A DNA stretch of 64,000 bases from Actinobacillus equuli. GTDB lineage: Bacteria; Pseudomonadota; Gammaproteobacteria; Enterobacterales; Pasteurellaceae. The position numbers were made by a program, and so were the translations under genes. The notes under the pieces are model-generated. The model saw only the letters and a list, made by a program, of their open reading frames with translations. It made no database searches and had not been told where the DNA came from. Shown in pieces: positions 49,231 through 58,173 of the stretch. How positions within the stretch are numbered: position 1 is the stretch's first letter; every line of letters starts with the position of its first letter. The DNA is taken from positions 1,728,501-1,792,500 of the forward strand of contig NZ_LR134310.1 of assembly GCF_900636745.1 (NCBI RefSeq). Reading direction: 5' to 3'.

Positions 49231-50121
49231 ATGAAAAAAATGACAAAACTGGCGCTGACATTATTAGCGGGCGTCGTAATTAGTGCTTGTAGTAGTGGTG
49301 GTTCTGGCTCATCGGCTAAACCGCAAAATGAGAAACCTAAAGCGGAACAGCCAAAAGCAGAGAAACCGAAGGCAGAGCCAAAAGCAGAGAAACCGAAGGC
49401 AGAGCCAAAAGCGGAGAAACCTAAGACGGAACCAAAAGCGGAACAACCTAAGGCAGAAATGCCCTTAAAATTGGATACTAAAGAAAGTGGTGGCGTATTT
49501 ATTGTCGATGGTGCTTCAAGGAGAGTCCCTGTATTAACTAAAGTAAAGCTTGAAGAACCTAATCTTACTTCTATTAAGGTAGATGATATTGAAATTAAAT
49601 TTTCTGAGGCTACAACAACTCAAGGTAATTGGAAAGTAAAAGACGATGAGTTAGTTGTATGCTGTGAAAAATATAGTGATGTCCGTTTTGGTGTATATGA
49701 TGGAAGAGTAAATAAATCTTATGAGTTTTATAATGGTAATGTTTCAGCTAATATACCAGCATCTGGTAAATTTAAGTATGAAGGTGATGCTTATTTATTA
49801 GCGGCAATTACTGATGAGAAAACAGCTTTTGGTTCATCAAAATTTGAAGCCGACTTTGCAGCTAAGACATTAACGGGTACTTTAACTTTTGACAAATTAG
49901 AACATAAGAATATTAAAGTAGATAGTCAGATTTTAGGGAACAGTTTTACGGGGACGGCAACCTTTGATAAATACAAGGAAACTAAAGCAGTAGTTGAAGG
50001 GAAATTCTATGGTGAAAATGCTAAAGAATTAGCGGGTGTATTTGAGAGTTCTCCAGAAACAAGAGATAATAAGGTAAATAGCTCTAGCTGGGGCGGTGCA
50101 TTTGGAGCTGTTAAACAGTAG
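49231..50121 (+). CDS. TbpB-like surface lipoprotein with KPKAE repeats
   Basis: Predicted lipoprotein of the transferrin-binding-protein-like, Slam-exported type. Seen: signal peptide and lipobox VVISAC (Cys20), a Lys/Pro/Ala/Glu repeat linker (about residues 33-73) encoded by 27-bp tandem repeats, then a beta-barrel-like domain with CCEKYSDVRFGV (Cys144-Cys145) and the diagnostic C-terminal GKFYGENAKELAGVF...SSWGGAFGAVK. Start at 49231 has GGAG 5 nt upstream; 296 aa. Substrate unknown. A broken paralogue lies at 51443-52126, and an exporter (Slam) gene at 55432. Surface location is inferred from family and gene context. Confidence 0.8.
   Translation: MKKMTKLALTLLAGVVISACSSGGSGSSAKPQNEKPKAEQPKAEKPKAEPKAEKPKAEPKAEKPKTEPKAEQPKAEMPLKLDTKESGGVFIVDGASRRVPVLTKVKLEEPNLTSIKVDDIEIKFSEATTTQGNWKVKDDELVVCCEKYSDVRFGVYDGRVNKSYEFYNGNVSANIPASGKFKYEGDAYLLAAITDEKTAFGSSKFEADFAAKTLTGTLTFDKLEHKNIKVDSQILGNSFTGTATFDKYKETKAVVEGKFYGENAKELAGVFESSPETRDNKVNSSSWGGAFGAVKQ
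49360..49458 (+). repeat. 27-bp tandem repeats encoding EKPKAEPKA
   Basis: Three 27-bp units (49360-49386, 49387-49413, 49414-49440), the first two differing at only one position, plus a partial unit, all in frame in the lipoprotein linker. Copy number could vary between strains. Confidence 0.9.
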
Positions 50122-50149
50122 TTTTTAATTATTTGTTATCGTAAATATT

Positions 50150-50196
50150 AAGCGGTGGAATTTGTAAAAAATCTTGCAAATTTCACCGCTTTTTTA
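50150..50196. terminator. Inverted uptake-signal pair after the lipoprotein gene
   Basis: AAGCGGTGGAATTTG (50150-50164) pairs with 50177-50191, one mismatch, followed by T6. Located between the lipoprotein and metR, which converge. Confidence 0.75.
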
Positions 50197-50213
50197 TTTA
50201 TATGAAATAAAAG

Positions 50214-51143
50214 CTAGTCTTCTAAAACCATAAGACCTGGTAAAGTGGCAAAACTTTGTGATTTTACCGTATTATGGAAATCATTCAGATAAGCATAATT
50301 TTGATCAGTTTCTCGGTACGCACCGTAAAGATTGCTGTATAGCCCTTGTTGTGTGATCTTTTTGGCAACAACATAACCTCGATCTAAATAAGGTTTCACT
50401 GCCCAGTAAGGTAAGGTTGCAATACCTCGTTTACTTGCCACCAATTGAATGATCGCAATAGTTAATTCGCTGGTTCTACGGGTAGGATTAATTCCTGCCG
50501 GACGCAAAACTTTACGCAATAAGTCTAACATATCGTCTGGAACCGGATAAGTAATCCATGTCTCGTCAATAAAATCTTCCGCTTCCCAAATATCTTTTTG
50601 AGCTAATGGGTGATCTTTAGCACAAATCCCTACCATTTCATAAGAAAAAAGTGGGCGATAAATAATTCCTTCAGTTTCTTCCGCTTCCGCGACAACAGCC
50701 CAATCTGCACGATGTGTTAATAATAAACCGACAGTATCAGTATGGAAGCCGGAGACAATATCTAATTCGACTAATGGCCAGCTTTGACGGAAAGTATCCA
50801 TTGCTGGCATTAACCAGTCAAAACAAGTGTGGCATTCAACCGCAATTCTCAACTCTCCAACCTCACCTTGTTTTACTCGAGCAAGATCGAGTTCTGCTTC
50901 CGCCACTTTAGGTAAAATTTCATGAGCTAATTTTACTAAACGATCTCCAGCGGGTGTAAAACGTAAAGGTTGTGTTTTACGTTCAAATAATGTGAGTTCA
51001 TATTGATCTTCTAATAATTTAATTTGGTGGGAAAGCGCAGATTGTGTTAAGTGGACTCGTTTGGCTGCAAGCGAGACACTCCCGCTTTCTTTTAAGGCAA
51101 GTAATGTTTTTAGATGGCGAAGTTCAAGAAATATGGGTTTCAT
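50214..51143 (-). CDS. metR: LysR-family regulator MetR
   Basis: Homocysteine-responsive activator of metE and other methionine genes. Seen: N-terminal LysR helix-turn-helix ELRHLKTLLALKESGSVSLAAKRVHLTQSALSHQIKLLE, RKTQPLRFTPAG, IAVECHTCFDWLMPAMDTF, and ASKRGIATLPYWAVKPYL, matching MetR. Length 309 aa. In enterics metR and metE are adjacent and divergent; here about 1.7 kb with a broken lipoprotein gene and a small secreted-protein gene lies between them. The expected MetR sites upstream of metE were not convincingly identified. Confidence 0.9.
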   Translation of the reverse strand: MKPIFLELRHLKTLLALKESGSVSLAAKRVHLTQSALSHQIKLLEDQYELTLFERKTQPLRFTPAGDRLVKLAHEILPKVAEAELDLARVKQGEVGELRIAVECHTCFDWLMPAMDTFRQSWPLVELDIVSGFHTDTVGLLLTHRADWAVVAEAEETEGIIYRPLFSYEMVGICAKDHPLAQKDIWEAEDFIDETWITYPVPDDMLDLLRKVLRPAGINPTRRTSELTIAIIQLVASKRGIATLPYWAVKPYLDRGYVVAKKITQQGLYSNLYGAYRETDQNYAYLNDFHNTVKSQSFATLPGLMVLED

Positions 51144-51442
51144 TTACAATTAAGAAAGTATTTATAAAATTAAGTAGTAGGATGAGTATAATATAAATTA
51201 TTGTTTTTAATAAGTAAATTTTTTTCATTATAATTGAAAGGTAAATGATTTAATTTATGAAACTAAATAAAATTATATTTGTCTATCTTATATTTGTATC
51301 ATTTTCCTGAACGGCTGTTTATTATTCTCAAGCTGTATCCTACTATTTTAAAATAAGTTAAATATAGTTTACATATTTCTGGTTTATTTATCTTGATTTA
51401 TATACTTAAAAAATTTCTTATAAGGATATATTAGGAGCATAT
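51144..51442. other. AT-rich intergenic region between metR and the broken lipoprotein gene
   Basis: About 300 bp of very AT-rich sequence with no convincing gene, tRNA or strong hairpin. It would hold the metR promoter and, on the plus strand, a possible promoter (GTATAATATAA near 51187) for the lipoprotein remnant. No mobile-element ends were recognised. Confidence 0.5.
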
Positions 51443-52126
51443 ATGCAAAAATTGCACAACTAAGTTTAACTGTATTAGCCGGATTGGTATTGAGTGCTTG
51501 TGGAAGTAGCGGTGATAGTAATAATATTCATTCGAATAAGTCCGCATTAGGAAATAGAGATAAATGACCCAAATACTGAATATTTGAATGTAGATGGTAA
51601 ATTAATTCAAGTTGATTATAAAAGATCAGGCATTTCGCAGGATCCTTGGTTAAATGACGGGCTGTTACAAACTTGCTGTGATAAATATAGTGCCGTGCGC
51701 TTTGGTATTCTCGATAGTGATGGTCCGGAAGTAGATAGTTATATGTTCTATAATGGTTCGGCAACAACTTCAATGCCGACAAGTGGAACGGCAACGTATA
51801 ATGGTCATGCAATTATTGCCGGTAATACAGTGCAATTTGATGAACATGATTGGTTAAAAGGAACGTCACAATTTAACGTTGATTTCGGTGCGAAAAAACT
51901 GAATGGTTCTTTAAATATTGATACGCTTGAAGCAGTGAATATTACGGCAGATATTTCTGGTAATAGCTTTGCCGGTGCGGCAAATTCAAATAGTTTCCCA
52001 ACGAAAGCGAATGTAGAAGGCAAATTCTACGGTGAAAATGCTAAAGAGCTTGGCGGTATGATTAGAGATGTGTCTAACATTGGTAGTGATACTTCTTGGG
52101 GCGCGGTATTTGGCGCTAGCCAATAA
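51443..52126 (+). pseudogene. Broken TbpB-like lipoprotein gene (frameshifts plus N-terminal deletion)
   Basis: Degraded paralogue of the 49.2 kb lipoprotein. The ATG at 51443 with AGGAG upstream gives only MQKLHN before a stop. One extra A in the five-A run at 51447-51451 would restore a lipoprotein signal peptide ending LVLSAC. That frame then stops near 51563, and the barrel domain continues in another frame (from about 51551) with EIEIND..., DGLLQTCCDKYSAVRFGI and GKFYGENAKELGG...SWGAVFGA. The linker and first strands are missing compared with the intact copy. The barrel sequence itself is undamaged, so the lesions are either recent or it serves as a recombination reservoir. Confidence 0.8.
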
Positions 52127-52143
52127 TAGCTAATTAAATGTAT

Positions 52144-52219
52144 AAGCGGTCTAATTTTATTCTTTTTTTGCAACAAAAATGATTTGCAAATAATGAAATA
52201 AATTAGACCGCTTTATTTT
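52144..52219. terminator. Inverted uptake-signal pair
   Basis: AAGCGGTCTAATTT (52144-52157) pairs with 52200-52213 across a long 42-nt loop, between the broken lipoprotein gene and the minus-strand gene that ends at 52219. Confidence 0.6.
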
Positions 52220-52620
52220 TACTGAGTAGTTTTTGCGCAAACCGTTTCTTTGCCGATTTCTTTTTGCCAACAACTCCAATAACTGTAATGATCCGCCCAT
52301 TGCATATTTTCATCTAAAGAAAAGAAGACGGTTTTCGTTTTATCCGGCTCAGGTATTTTGTCCGGCATTTTTTTACTAATTAGCCCGTATTCCGCACCAG
52401 TAATTTCGTATGTTAACTCATAGGCGGAAACATAGAATCGATTATGATTGATGGTAATTTGATCGGTGAAATATTGATTACCATGTACGATCCCTTGTTC
52501 GAGCCGTTCCACATCACATTGTACGCTTTTTAGTTTTTTCCCTGTTAATGAATATAAGCATTCATCAGCATAAGCGGTATTAAGTGCTAAAAGGGCGCAA
52601 AGTCCTAGCCATTTTTTCAT
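52219..52620 (-). CDS. Small secreted protein of unknown function
   Basis: I do not recognise this protein. Seen: a Sec signal peptide of about 18 residues (MKKWLGLCALLALNTAYA), and a mature part of about 115 residues with four cysteines (DECLYS, VQCDVE, SYWSCWQKE, ETVCAK), which suggests a disulfide-bonded periplasmic domain. No lipobox. Ribosome site GGGAGGAAAA just upstream. It stands between the broken lipoprotein gene and metE, on the minus strand. Signal peptide and cysteines are direct observations; nothing further can be said. Confidence 0.75.
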   Translation of the reverse strand: MKKWLGLCALLALNTAYADECLYSLTGKKLKSVQCDVERLEQGIVHGNQYFTDQITINHNRFYVSAYELTYEITGAEYGLISKKMPDKIPEPDKTKTVFFSLDENMQWADHYSYWSCWQKEIGKETVCAKTTQ

Positions 52621-52782
52621 TTTTCCTCCCTAAAAAATGTCTTGAGATATGATTAAGCATACCATAAAGGGCATACCTTATGCGTAGTCTATAACTTAGT
52701 TATTTATTAAAAATATTCATAATTAAATTGAAAATTATGAAGTTGCATAATGTTTAAGGTTCTTGCATTATTTTTGACACAG

Positions 52783-52803
52783 CTTAGCGGATTAATCGCT
52801 AAG
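52783..52803 (+). other. Hairpin in the metE 5' region
   Basis: CTTAGCG (52783-52789) and CGCTAAG (52797-52803) pair around GATTAAT, 35 bp before metE, with a TTGACA (52774-52779) just upstream. It could be a leader hairpin or operator. Confidence 0.35.
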
Positions 52804-52838
52804 TTAGCTGAATAACAAACAGATCGCAGGAGTGCAGT

Positions 52839-55112
52839 ATGACAACATTACATATCTTAGGTTTCCCACGTGTAGGGGCAAAACGTGAATTAAAATTTGC
52901 GCAGGAACGCTACTGGCGTAAAGAATTAGCCGAACAAGATTTATTAGATCTGGCAAAAGCGTTACGTGAAAAAAATTGGCTGCATCAAGCACAAGCCGAT
53001 GCGGATTTTGTCACGGTCGGCGATTTTACGTTTTACGATCACATTTTAGATCTACAAGTAGCAACCGGTGCGATACCGGCTCGTTTTGGTTTTGACAGCC
53101 AAAGTTTGACTCTTGATCAATATTTCCAATTAGCACGTGGTAATAAAGAGCAGTTTGCGATTGAAATGACCAAATGGTTTGATACTAACTATCACTATCT
53201 TGTACCGGAATTTCAGAAAAATACCACGTTTAAGGCGAATCCTACGCATTATGTGAATCAAATTCGTGAAGCGAAAACTGCCGGACATCAGGTTAAACCG
53301 GTGATCGTCGGCCCGCTAACATTTTTATGGCTAGGTAAAGAAAAAGGTGAAGCCTTTAACCGCTTTGATTTGCTCAAGCAACTTGTGCCGGTTTATTTTG
53401 AGATTTTAACCGCACTCGCCGCTGAAGGTGTGGAATGGATTCAAATTGATGAACCGGCATTGGCATTAGATTTACCTCCAGAATGGCTTGCGGCTTATCA
53501 AGACGTTTACGCTCAGTTAGCTAAAGTGAATGCGAAGCTATTATTGGCAACGTATTTCGGCTCGGTGGCGGAACACGCTGCTTTATTAAAAGCGTTGCCG
53601 GTAGACGGTTTACACCTTGATTTGGTACGTGCGCCGGAACAACTCAGTGTATTTGAAGATTATCCGAAAGTGCTTTCTGCCGGTGTGATTGACGGGCGTA
53701 ATATTTGGCGAGCGAATTTAAATCGTGTATTGGATGTGTTGGAGCCATTAAAAGCGAAATTTAATCAGCGTTTATGGGTTGCACCGAGCTGTTCGCTATT
53801 GCATACACCTTATGATTTAGCGGTAGAAACGCAATTACAGCAAACTAACCCTGAATTGTATCGCTGGTTAGCTTTTACATTACAAAAAGTGGCAGAGCTG
53901 CAGGTTTTAAAACAGGCATTAAATGCGGGGCGGTCAGCGGTTGCAGAACAGCTGAATGATAGCCAAACAGCAGCAGATGCAAGAGCGAACAGCAAAGTGA
54001 TTCATAAAGCGGAAGTCGCGCAACGTTTAGCGAATTTACCTGCAAATGCGGATAAGCGCCAGTCACCGTTTGCCGAGCGAATTAAATTGCAAAATAAATG
54101 GCTAAATTTACCGCTTCTTCCAACCACCAATATCGGTTCTTTCCCACAAACATTGGAAATTCGCCACGCCCGTGCCGCATTCAAAAAAGGTGAACTTTCT
54201 CTTGCCGATTATGAAGCAGCAATGAAAAAAGAGATTGAATTTGTGGTTCGTAAGCAAGAAGAGCTGGACTTAGACGTATTAGTTCACGGCGAAGCGGAAC
54301 GTAACGATATGGTGGAATATTTCGGTGAGTTACTGGACGGCTTTGCTTTCACTAAATTCGGTTGGGTACAAAGCTACGGTTCTCGTTGTGTAAAACCGCC
54401 GGTGATTTATGGCGATGTCACTCGTCCTGAACCGATGACGGTGCGTTGGTCGCAATATGCTCAAAGCCTGACTGATAAAGTGATGAAAGGCATGCTAACC
54501 GGCCCGGTGACGATTTTACAATGGTCGTTTGTACGTAATGATATTCCTCGTTCTACCGTATGTAAGCAAATTGGTGTGGCACTTTCTGACGAGGTATTAG
54601 ATCTGGAAAAAGCCGGTATTAAAGTGATTCAGATTGACGAACCTGCGATTCGAGAAGGCTTACCGCTTAAACGGGCGGATTGGGATGCCTATTTACAATG
54701 GGCGGGAGAAGCGTTTCGTTTAAGTTATATGGGCGTAAAAGACGATACTCAAATCCACACCCATATGTGTTATTCGGAATTTAACGATATTTTACCGGCG
54801 ATTGCAGGGCTTGATGCGGATGTGATCACGATTGAAACCTCACGTTCGGATATGGAATTACTCACGGCGTTTGCCGATTTCAAATATCCGAATGATATCG
54901 GTCCGGGTGTTTATGATATTCATAGCCCTCGTGTACCGACAGCCGGCGAAATCGAGCATTTATTACGTAAAGCATTGAAGGTAATTCCGAAAGAACGTTT
55001 ATGGGTGAATCCGGATTGTGGCTTAAAAACGCGTGGTTGGAAAGAAACTATCGAACAATTACAAGTAATGGTTGAGGTAACGAAAAAATTACGTGTGGAA
55101 TTAGCCGAATAA
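52839..55112 (+). CDS. metE: Cobalamin-independent methionine synthase MetE
   Basis: Transfers the methyl group of methyltetrahydropteroyltriglutamate to homocysteine. Seen: duplicated TIM-barrel architecture, N-terminal [20 protein letters not shown]-terminal [16 protein letters not shown], zinc-site elements [12 protein letters not shown] and [11 protein letters not shown], and [13 protein letters not shown]. Length 757 aa matches E. coli MetE (753 aa). CAGGAG precedes the ATG. It is separated from metR; LuxS upstream in the window supplies homocysteine. Confidence 0.97.
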   Translation: MTTLHILGFPRVGAKRELKFAQERYWRKELAEQDLLDLAKALREKNWLHQAQADADFVTVGDFTFYDHILDLQVATGAIPARFGFDSQSLTLDQYFQLARGNKEQFAIEMTKWFDTNYHYLVPEFQKNTTFKANPTHYVNQIREAKTAGHQVKPVIVGPLTFLWLGKEKGEAFNRFDLLKQLVPVYFEILTALAAEGVEWIQIDEPALALDLPPEWLAAYQDVYAQLAKVNAKLLLATYFGSVAEHAALLKALPVDGLHLDLVRAPEQLSVFEDYPKVLSAGVIDGRNIWRANLNRVLDVLEPLKAKFNQRLWVAPSCSLLHTPYDLAVETQLQQTNPELYRWLAFTLQKVAELQVLKQALNAGRSAVAEQLNDSQTAADARANSKVIHKAEVAQRLANLPANADKRQSPFAERIKLQNKWLNLPLLPTTNIGSFPQTLEIRHARAAFKKGELSLADYEAAMKKEIEFVVRKQEELDLDVLVHGEAERNDMVEYFGELLDGFAFTKFGWVQSYGSRCVKPPVIYGDVTRPEPMTVRWSQYAQSLTDKVMKGMLTGPVTILQWSFVRNDIPRSTVCKQIGVALSDEVLDLEKAGIKVIQIDEPAIREGLPLKRADWDAYLQWAGEAFRLSYMGVKDDTQIHTHMCYSEFNDILPAIAGLDADVITIETSRSDMELLTAFADFKYPNDIGPGVYDIHSPRVPTAGEIEHLLRKALKVIPKERLWVNPDCGLKTRGWKETIEQLQVMVEVTKKLRVELAE

Positions 55113-55431
55113 TTCAACAAAAATAGCATTTAATTTATCAACAAAACAAGCGGTCTAATTTGTAAAAAATTTTGCAAATTAGACCGCTTTTGATTAATTA
55201 ATAAGTTGTATTAAATTGCTTTTAATCAATAAAAATAATAAGCCTTTTATTTTTTATGTATATATTTAGGGTTATAAATTATACAGATATTTAAAAGGAT
55301 CAAACTTAAATGCATTTACGAATAGTTCTTATTGAATAGCGATGACAAAATTGTTAGTATCGGAATAATTATAAGGTTTCAATTGGAACAGAAATATAAA
55401 CGCATTATGTTGCGTTTAATGACTTTAATCT
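55113..55431. other. 319-bp AT-rich gap between metE and the Slam gene
   Basis: Contains an inverted uptake-signal terminator (55146-55190), then AT-rich sequence, then a hairpin AAACGCA (55398-55404) / TGCGTTT (55411-55417) just upstream of the Slam start. No convincing Fur box or ribosome site was found for Slam. Confidence 0.6.
55146..55190 (+). terminator. Inverted uptake-signal pair after metE
   Basis: CAAGCGGTCTAATTTG (55147-55162) pairs with 55175-55189; the upstream arm carries ACAAGCGGTC. Confidence 0.75.
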
Positions 55432-56874
55432 ATGTTTAAAAATTTAGCGTTTTCATGTGCAGTTTTAGTCTATTTAGCACGCGTTGATGTTGCTTATGCT
55501 GAGCAACAAATTAATACACCTGAAAAGAATGTGGAAATTGCTAAATTACTTAAAGAATCCCAAAAATTACCTGAATTCGTCATAAATTCGACAGAAAATA
55601 TTCAATTTTCTGTTCGAGATTTGTCCAAAAATAAATTATTGAGCGAACAATTACTCAATCGTGCAATAGAAACAGGTAACCTTTCTTCTATTGAATACTT
55701 ATTGACGATTTATCGTCAATTTCCGAATACCGATCCTATTTTAATTCTTTTTGCACAGGCGCAAATTGCCAAAACCCAGCAACAATATACGAAGGCAAGC
55801 AAGTTATATCGTGACATATTGGCACTAAAACCGGAACTTACACCTGTCCGTATACAGCTTGCTATTGTGTTATTCCAATCTCAACAGGACAAGGCGGCTA
55901 AAGAGCAGTTTGAAAAAGCTCTGAGCGAGCCGCAACTTCCCATTGATATTGAACAATTGATTCATCTTTATTTACAAACGCTGGAACAACGTAATGCGTG
56001 GCAGCTTTCATTAAGCGCTAATTATTTGCGTGAAGACAATGTAAATAATGTTTCAGGCGAACGATATATTGAAAATACCGCCTTTATAAAAGGCGAGAGT
56101 ATGTTGCCGCAAAAAGCACAGGGTATCGGTTATTACTTTGGTTTAGAGCGTGATATCAATTTATGGAATGCCCATTATTTTCATATCGAAAATAGTTTAT
56201 ACGGCAAAAGTTACTGGGATCAGCATGATTATGATGATATTACTAATCGTTTATCGTTAGGCTATGTACATAAAGGCTCACAGCAACGCTTTGCGATTTT
56301 GCCGTTTTATGAACAGCAATGGTATGGCGGTCATCGATACAAGCGCAGTAACGGTGGCAGAATAGAATTTAACCGTTGGCTAACGTCAAATTGGCAATTC
56401 TCAACGGCTGCGGAATATGCCGGGAATTTCTATTCAAATAGCCCAAGTTTAAATGGTAAAAGTAAACTTGCTTCACTAACCATATTATGGCGCGCTAGCC
56501 CTCGTTCTTATTTTTATTTAGGTACGGATTACGCTCAAGAACGTACAAGAGTTCGTCATTATGGCTATGACTTAAAAACAGCCCGCATCGGTTGGGGGCA
56601 AGAATGGCGTTGGGGAATATCTTCTCGTTTAAGCTTTTCAGCTTCTACGCGAGAGTATAAGGATAATCTTTTGCTCGGTTCAGCTTTTCATTTCGACAAA
56701 CGGCGTGAAGACCGAATCTATCATATCAATGCAACCGTTTGGAAACGAGATTGGCACTTATGGGGGATTACCCCAAAGCTCAATTATCACTGGAAAAAAC
56801 AACGTAGTAATTTCGCAAGCCTTTATTCTTACTCGGATAAAAGTGTAAACGTATTACTGGAAAAAACATTTTAG
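55432..56874 (+). CDS. Surface lipoprotein assembly modifier (Slam) family outer-membrane protein
   Basis: Slam-type exporter that flips lipoproteins to the outer leaflet. Seen: Sec signal peptide of about 23 residues ending VDVAYA, an N-terminal helical TPR-like region (about residues 55-185: AQIAKTQQQYTKASKLYRDI, ALKPELTPVRIQLAIVLF), and a C-terminal beta-barrel of about 290 residues rich in aromatic strands (e.g. GYYFGLERDINLWNAHYF, QQWYGGHRYKRSNG) ending VNVLLEKTF. Length 480 aa matches DUF560/Slam proteins. No clear ribosome site. The lipoprotein 30 bp downstream is its likely cargo, and the other TbpB-like lipoproteins nearby are candidate cargo too. Confidence 0.88.
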   Translation: MFKNLAFSCAVLVYLARVDVAYAEQQINTPEKNVEIAKLLKESQKLPEFVINSTENIQFSVRDLSKNKLLSEQLLNRAIETGNLSSIEYLLTIYRQFPNTDPILILFAQAQIAKTQQQYTKASKLYRDILALKPELTPVRIQLAIVLFQSQQDKAAKEQFEKALSEPQLPIDIEQLIHLYLQTLEQRNAWQLSLSANYLREDNVNNVSGERYIENTAFIKGESMLPQKAQGIGYYFGLERDINLWNAHYFHIENSLYGKSYWDQHDYDDITNRLSLGYVHKGSQQRFAILPFYEQQWYGGHRYKRSNGGRIEFNRWLTSNWQFSTAAEYAGNFYSNSPSLNGKSKLASLTILWRASPRSYFYLGTDYAQERTRVRHYGYDLKTARIGWGQEWRWGISSRLSFSASTREYKDNLLLGSAFHFDKRREDRIYHINATVWKRDWHLWGITPKLNYHWKKQRSNFASLYSYSDKSVNVLLEKTF

Positions 56875-56904
56875 TTAATAACTCTACTTTTATAGGTACT
56901 TTCA

Positions 56905-58143
56905 ATGAAAAATATTTTAAATAAGCAAGTATTAAATACAGCTGCGGCAATTTTGTTATCTATCGGGGTAACGGCGTGTTCATCAGGGGGAAGTGATCAG
57001 CCCGGAATTGATCAAAGTACTCGCTTAAGCCAAGTGGCGGTACAAAATTTATTAGAAGATAAATTACAAGCTCAAGAACACCTTGAAGTAATAAAAAAGG
57101 CATTGGCTGATCTTCAATTAGCTTTAGTTAAAGCACAAGCTGCTAATTCGACAGCAGAAGCACAACAAGTCTTAATACTCGCTAGTGGTTTGCTAGAAAA
57201 TGCGAATGGGGCAGCAGAAGATGCAAAAAAAGTAGCGAAAGATGCCGCTTCACGTGTATCAAGTGCAAGTACGCAATTATCTACCGCCACAGACGAGGCG
57301 AATAATGTAATGAACATTGCGAATCAGGCTAGTACTTTAAACTTAGAAGCAGCTAATGTCTTTAATCAAATTCAATCGGCGGTAGCGGATTTAATCAAAA
57401 AAGAGAAAGCAGCAGAACAGACAAAAAAAGCCGAACAAGAAAAGAAAATTGCGATAAATAAAGCACTTACCACTGCAATATCTTATAACAATGTGAATTC
57501 TATTGTGCATGATTATGGTAATAGCGAGGCACGAGAAGCATTATTAGCAAAATTACAAAAACAAGGCTCAAATGCGCCAGCCTCTTGTAGTAATGCAAAA
57601 ACCTCAACTTGCCATAAAGAGGTAGCAAGAGGCAGTGTCGTAGTTAATTACAATCAAGCTTATTCAAGTTATGCGGTTATTCGTGAAACCTATGATAATG
57701 AGAATCCACAGCCGAATAATGCTTTTATTGTGTTAGCAAAAGAGAGCGATTTAACTACAGATCGTGCGGCAGTCGTAAATGCAACCTATACAGGTAAAGC
57801 GTCTTATAGTGCAAAAAATGTGCCGGCAGTAATGACGCGAGATTTCATCTTAAAAGTGGAAAATGACAAGGTAAGCGGTTCGGTTTTCCAAAAAACGGTT
57901 AATTTAAAAGGTGTGGAAAAAGTAACGGAAAATGTGGCGTTAAATGAAGGAAAGATCAGTGTTGAGAACGGCGTAGTAGGCTTTAGCGGCTCAGCAAAAT
58001 TCGGTGCGATCGCAAGTAATGCAGAAGGTACTTATAAAGGTGTATTCGTAGGTAAAAATGCGGAAGAAGTGATCGGTACTTTTGAAACAAATAGCACAGA
58101 AAAAGCCTCTTCGGCGCAAGGTGCTTTTGCAGGGAAAAAATAA
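56905..58143 (+). CDS. Surface lipoprotein with helical stalk and TbpB-like C-terminal domain
   Basis: Predicted Slam cargo and binding partner of the adjacent receptor. Seen: lipobox GVTAC (Cys25) followed by SSGGSDQPG, a long Ala-, Lys- and Glu-rich helical region (about residues 40-190, probable coiled coil), two cysteines (228 and 236) that could form a disulfide, and a C-terminal barrel-like domain ending GVFVGKNAEEVIGTFETN...SSAQGAFAGKK, which parallels the GKFYGENAKELAGVF ending of TbpB-type proteins. 412 aa. It lies 30 bp after Slam and 30 bp before the TonB-dependent receptor. The helical stalk is unusual for TbpB-like proteins; ligand unknown. Confidence 0.8.
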   Translation: MKNILNKQVLNTAAAILLSIGVTACSSGGSDQPGIDQSTRLSQVAVQNLLEDKLQAQEHLEVIKKALADLQLALVKAQAANSTAEAQQVLILASGLLENANGAAEDAKKVAKDAASRVSSASTQLSTATDEANNVMNIANQASTLNLEAANVFNQIQSAVADLIKKEKAAEQTKKAEQEKKIAINKALTTAISYNNVNSIVHDYGNSEAREALLAKLQKQGSNAPASCSNAKTSTCHKEVARGSVVVNYNQAYSSYAVIRETYDNENPQPNNAFIVLAKESDLTTDRAAVVNATYTGKASYSAKNVPAVMTRDFILKVENDKVSGSVFQKTVNLKGVEKVTENVALNEGKISVENGVVGFSGSAKFGAIASNAEGTYKGVFVGKNAEEVIGTFETNSTEKASSAQGAFAGKK

Positions 58144-58173
58144 TCACGAATTTTGGCTTTTTTTAGAGAACAC

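Noticed and set aside
49327-49458. Short repeats that could be read as a CRISPR array
   Set aside because: The repeats are in-frame, have no unique spacers and encode a Lys/Pro/Ala/Glu linker in a lipoprotein gene.
52621-52838. MetR-binding sites upstream of metE
   Set aside because: Only partial TGAA/TTCA combinations (e.g. near 52715-52740) were seen, with spacing unlike the known consensus.
53810-54184. Open frames on the minus strand inside metE
   Set aside because: They overlap the strongly supported metE gene, have no ribosome sites and no recognisable protein features.
55113-55431. Fur box upstream of the Slam gene
   Set aside because: AT-rich stretches such as GAATAGTTCTTATTG only loosely resemble GATAATGATAATCATTATC; not enough for a call.
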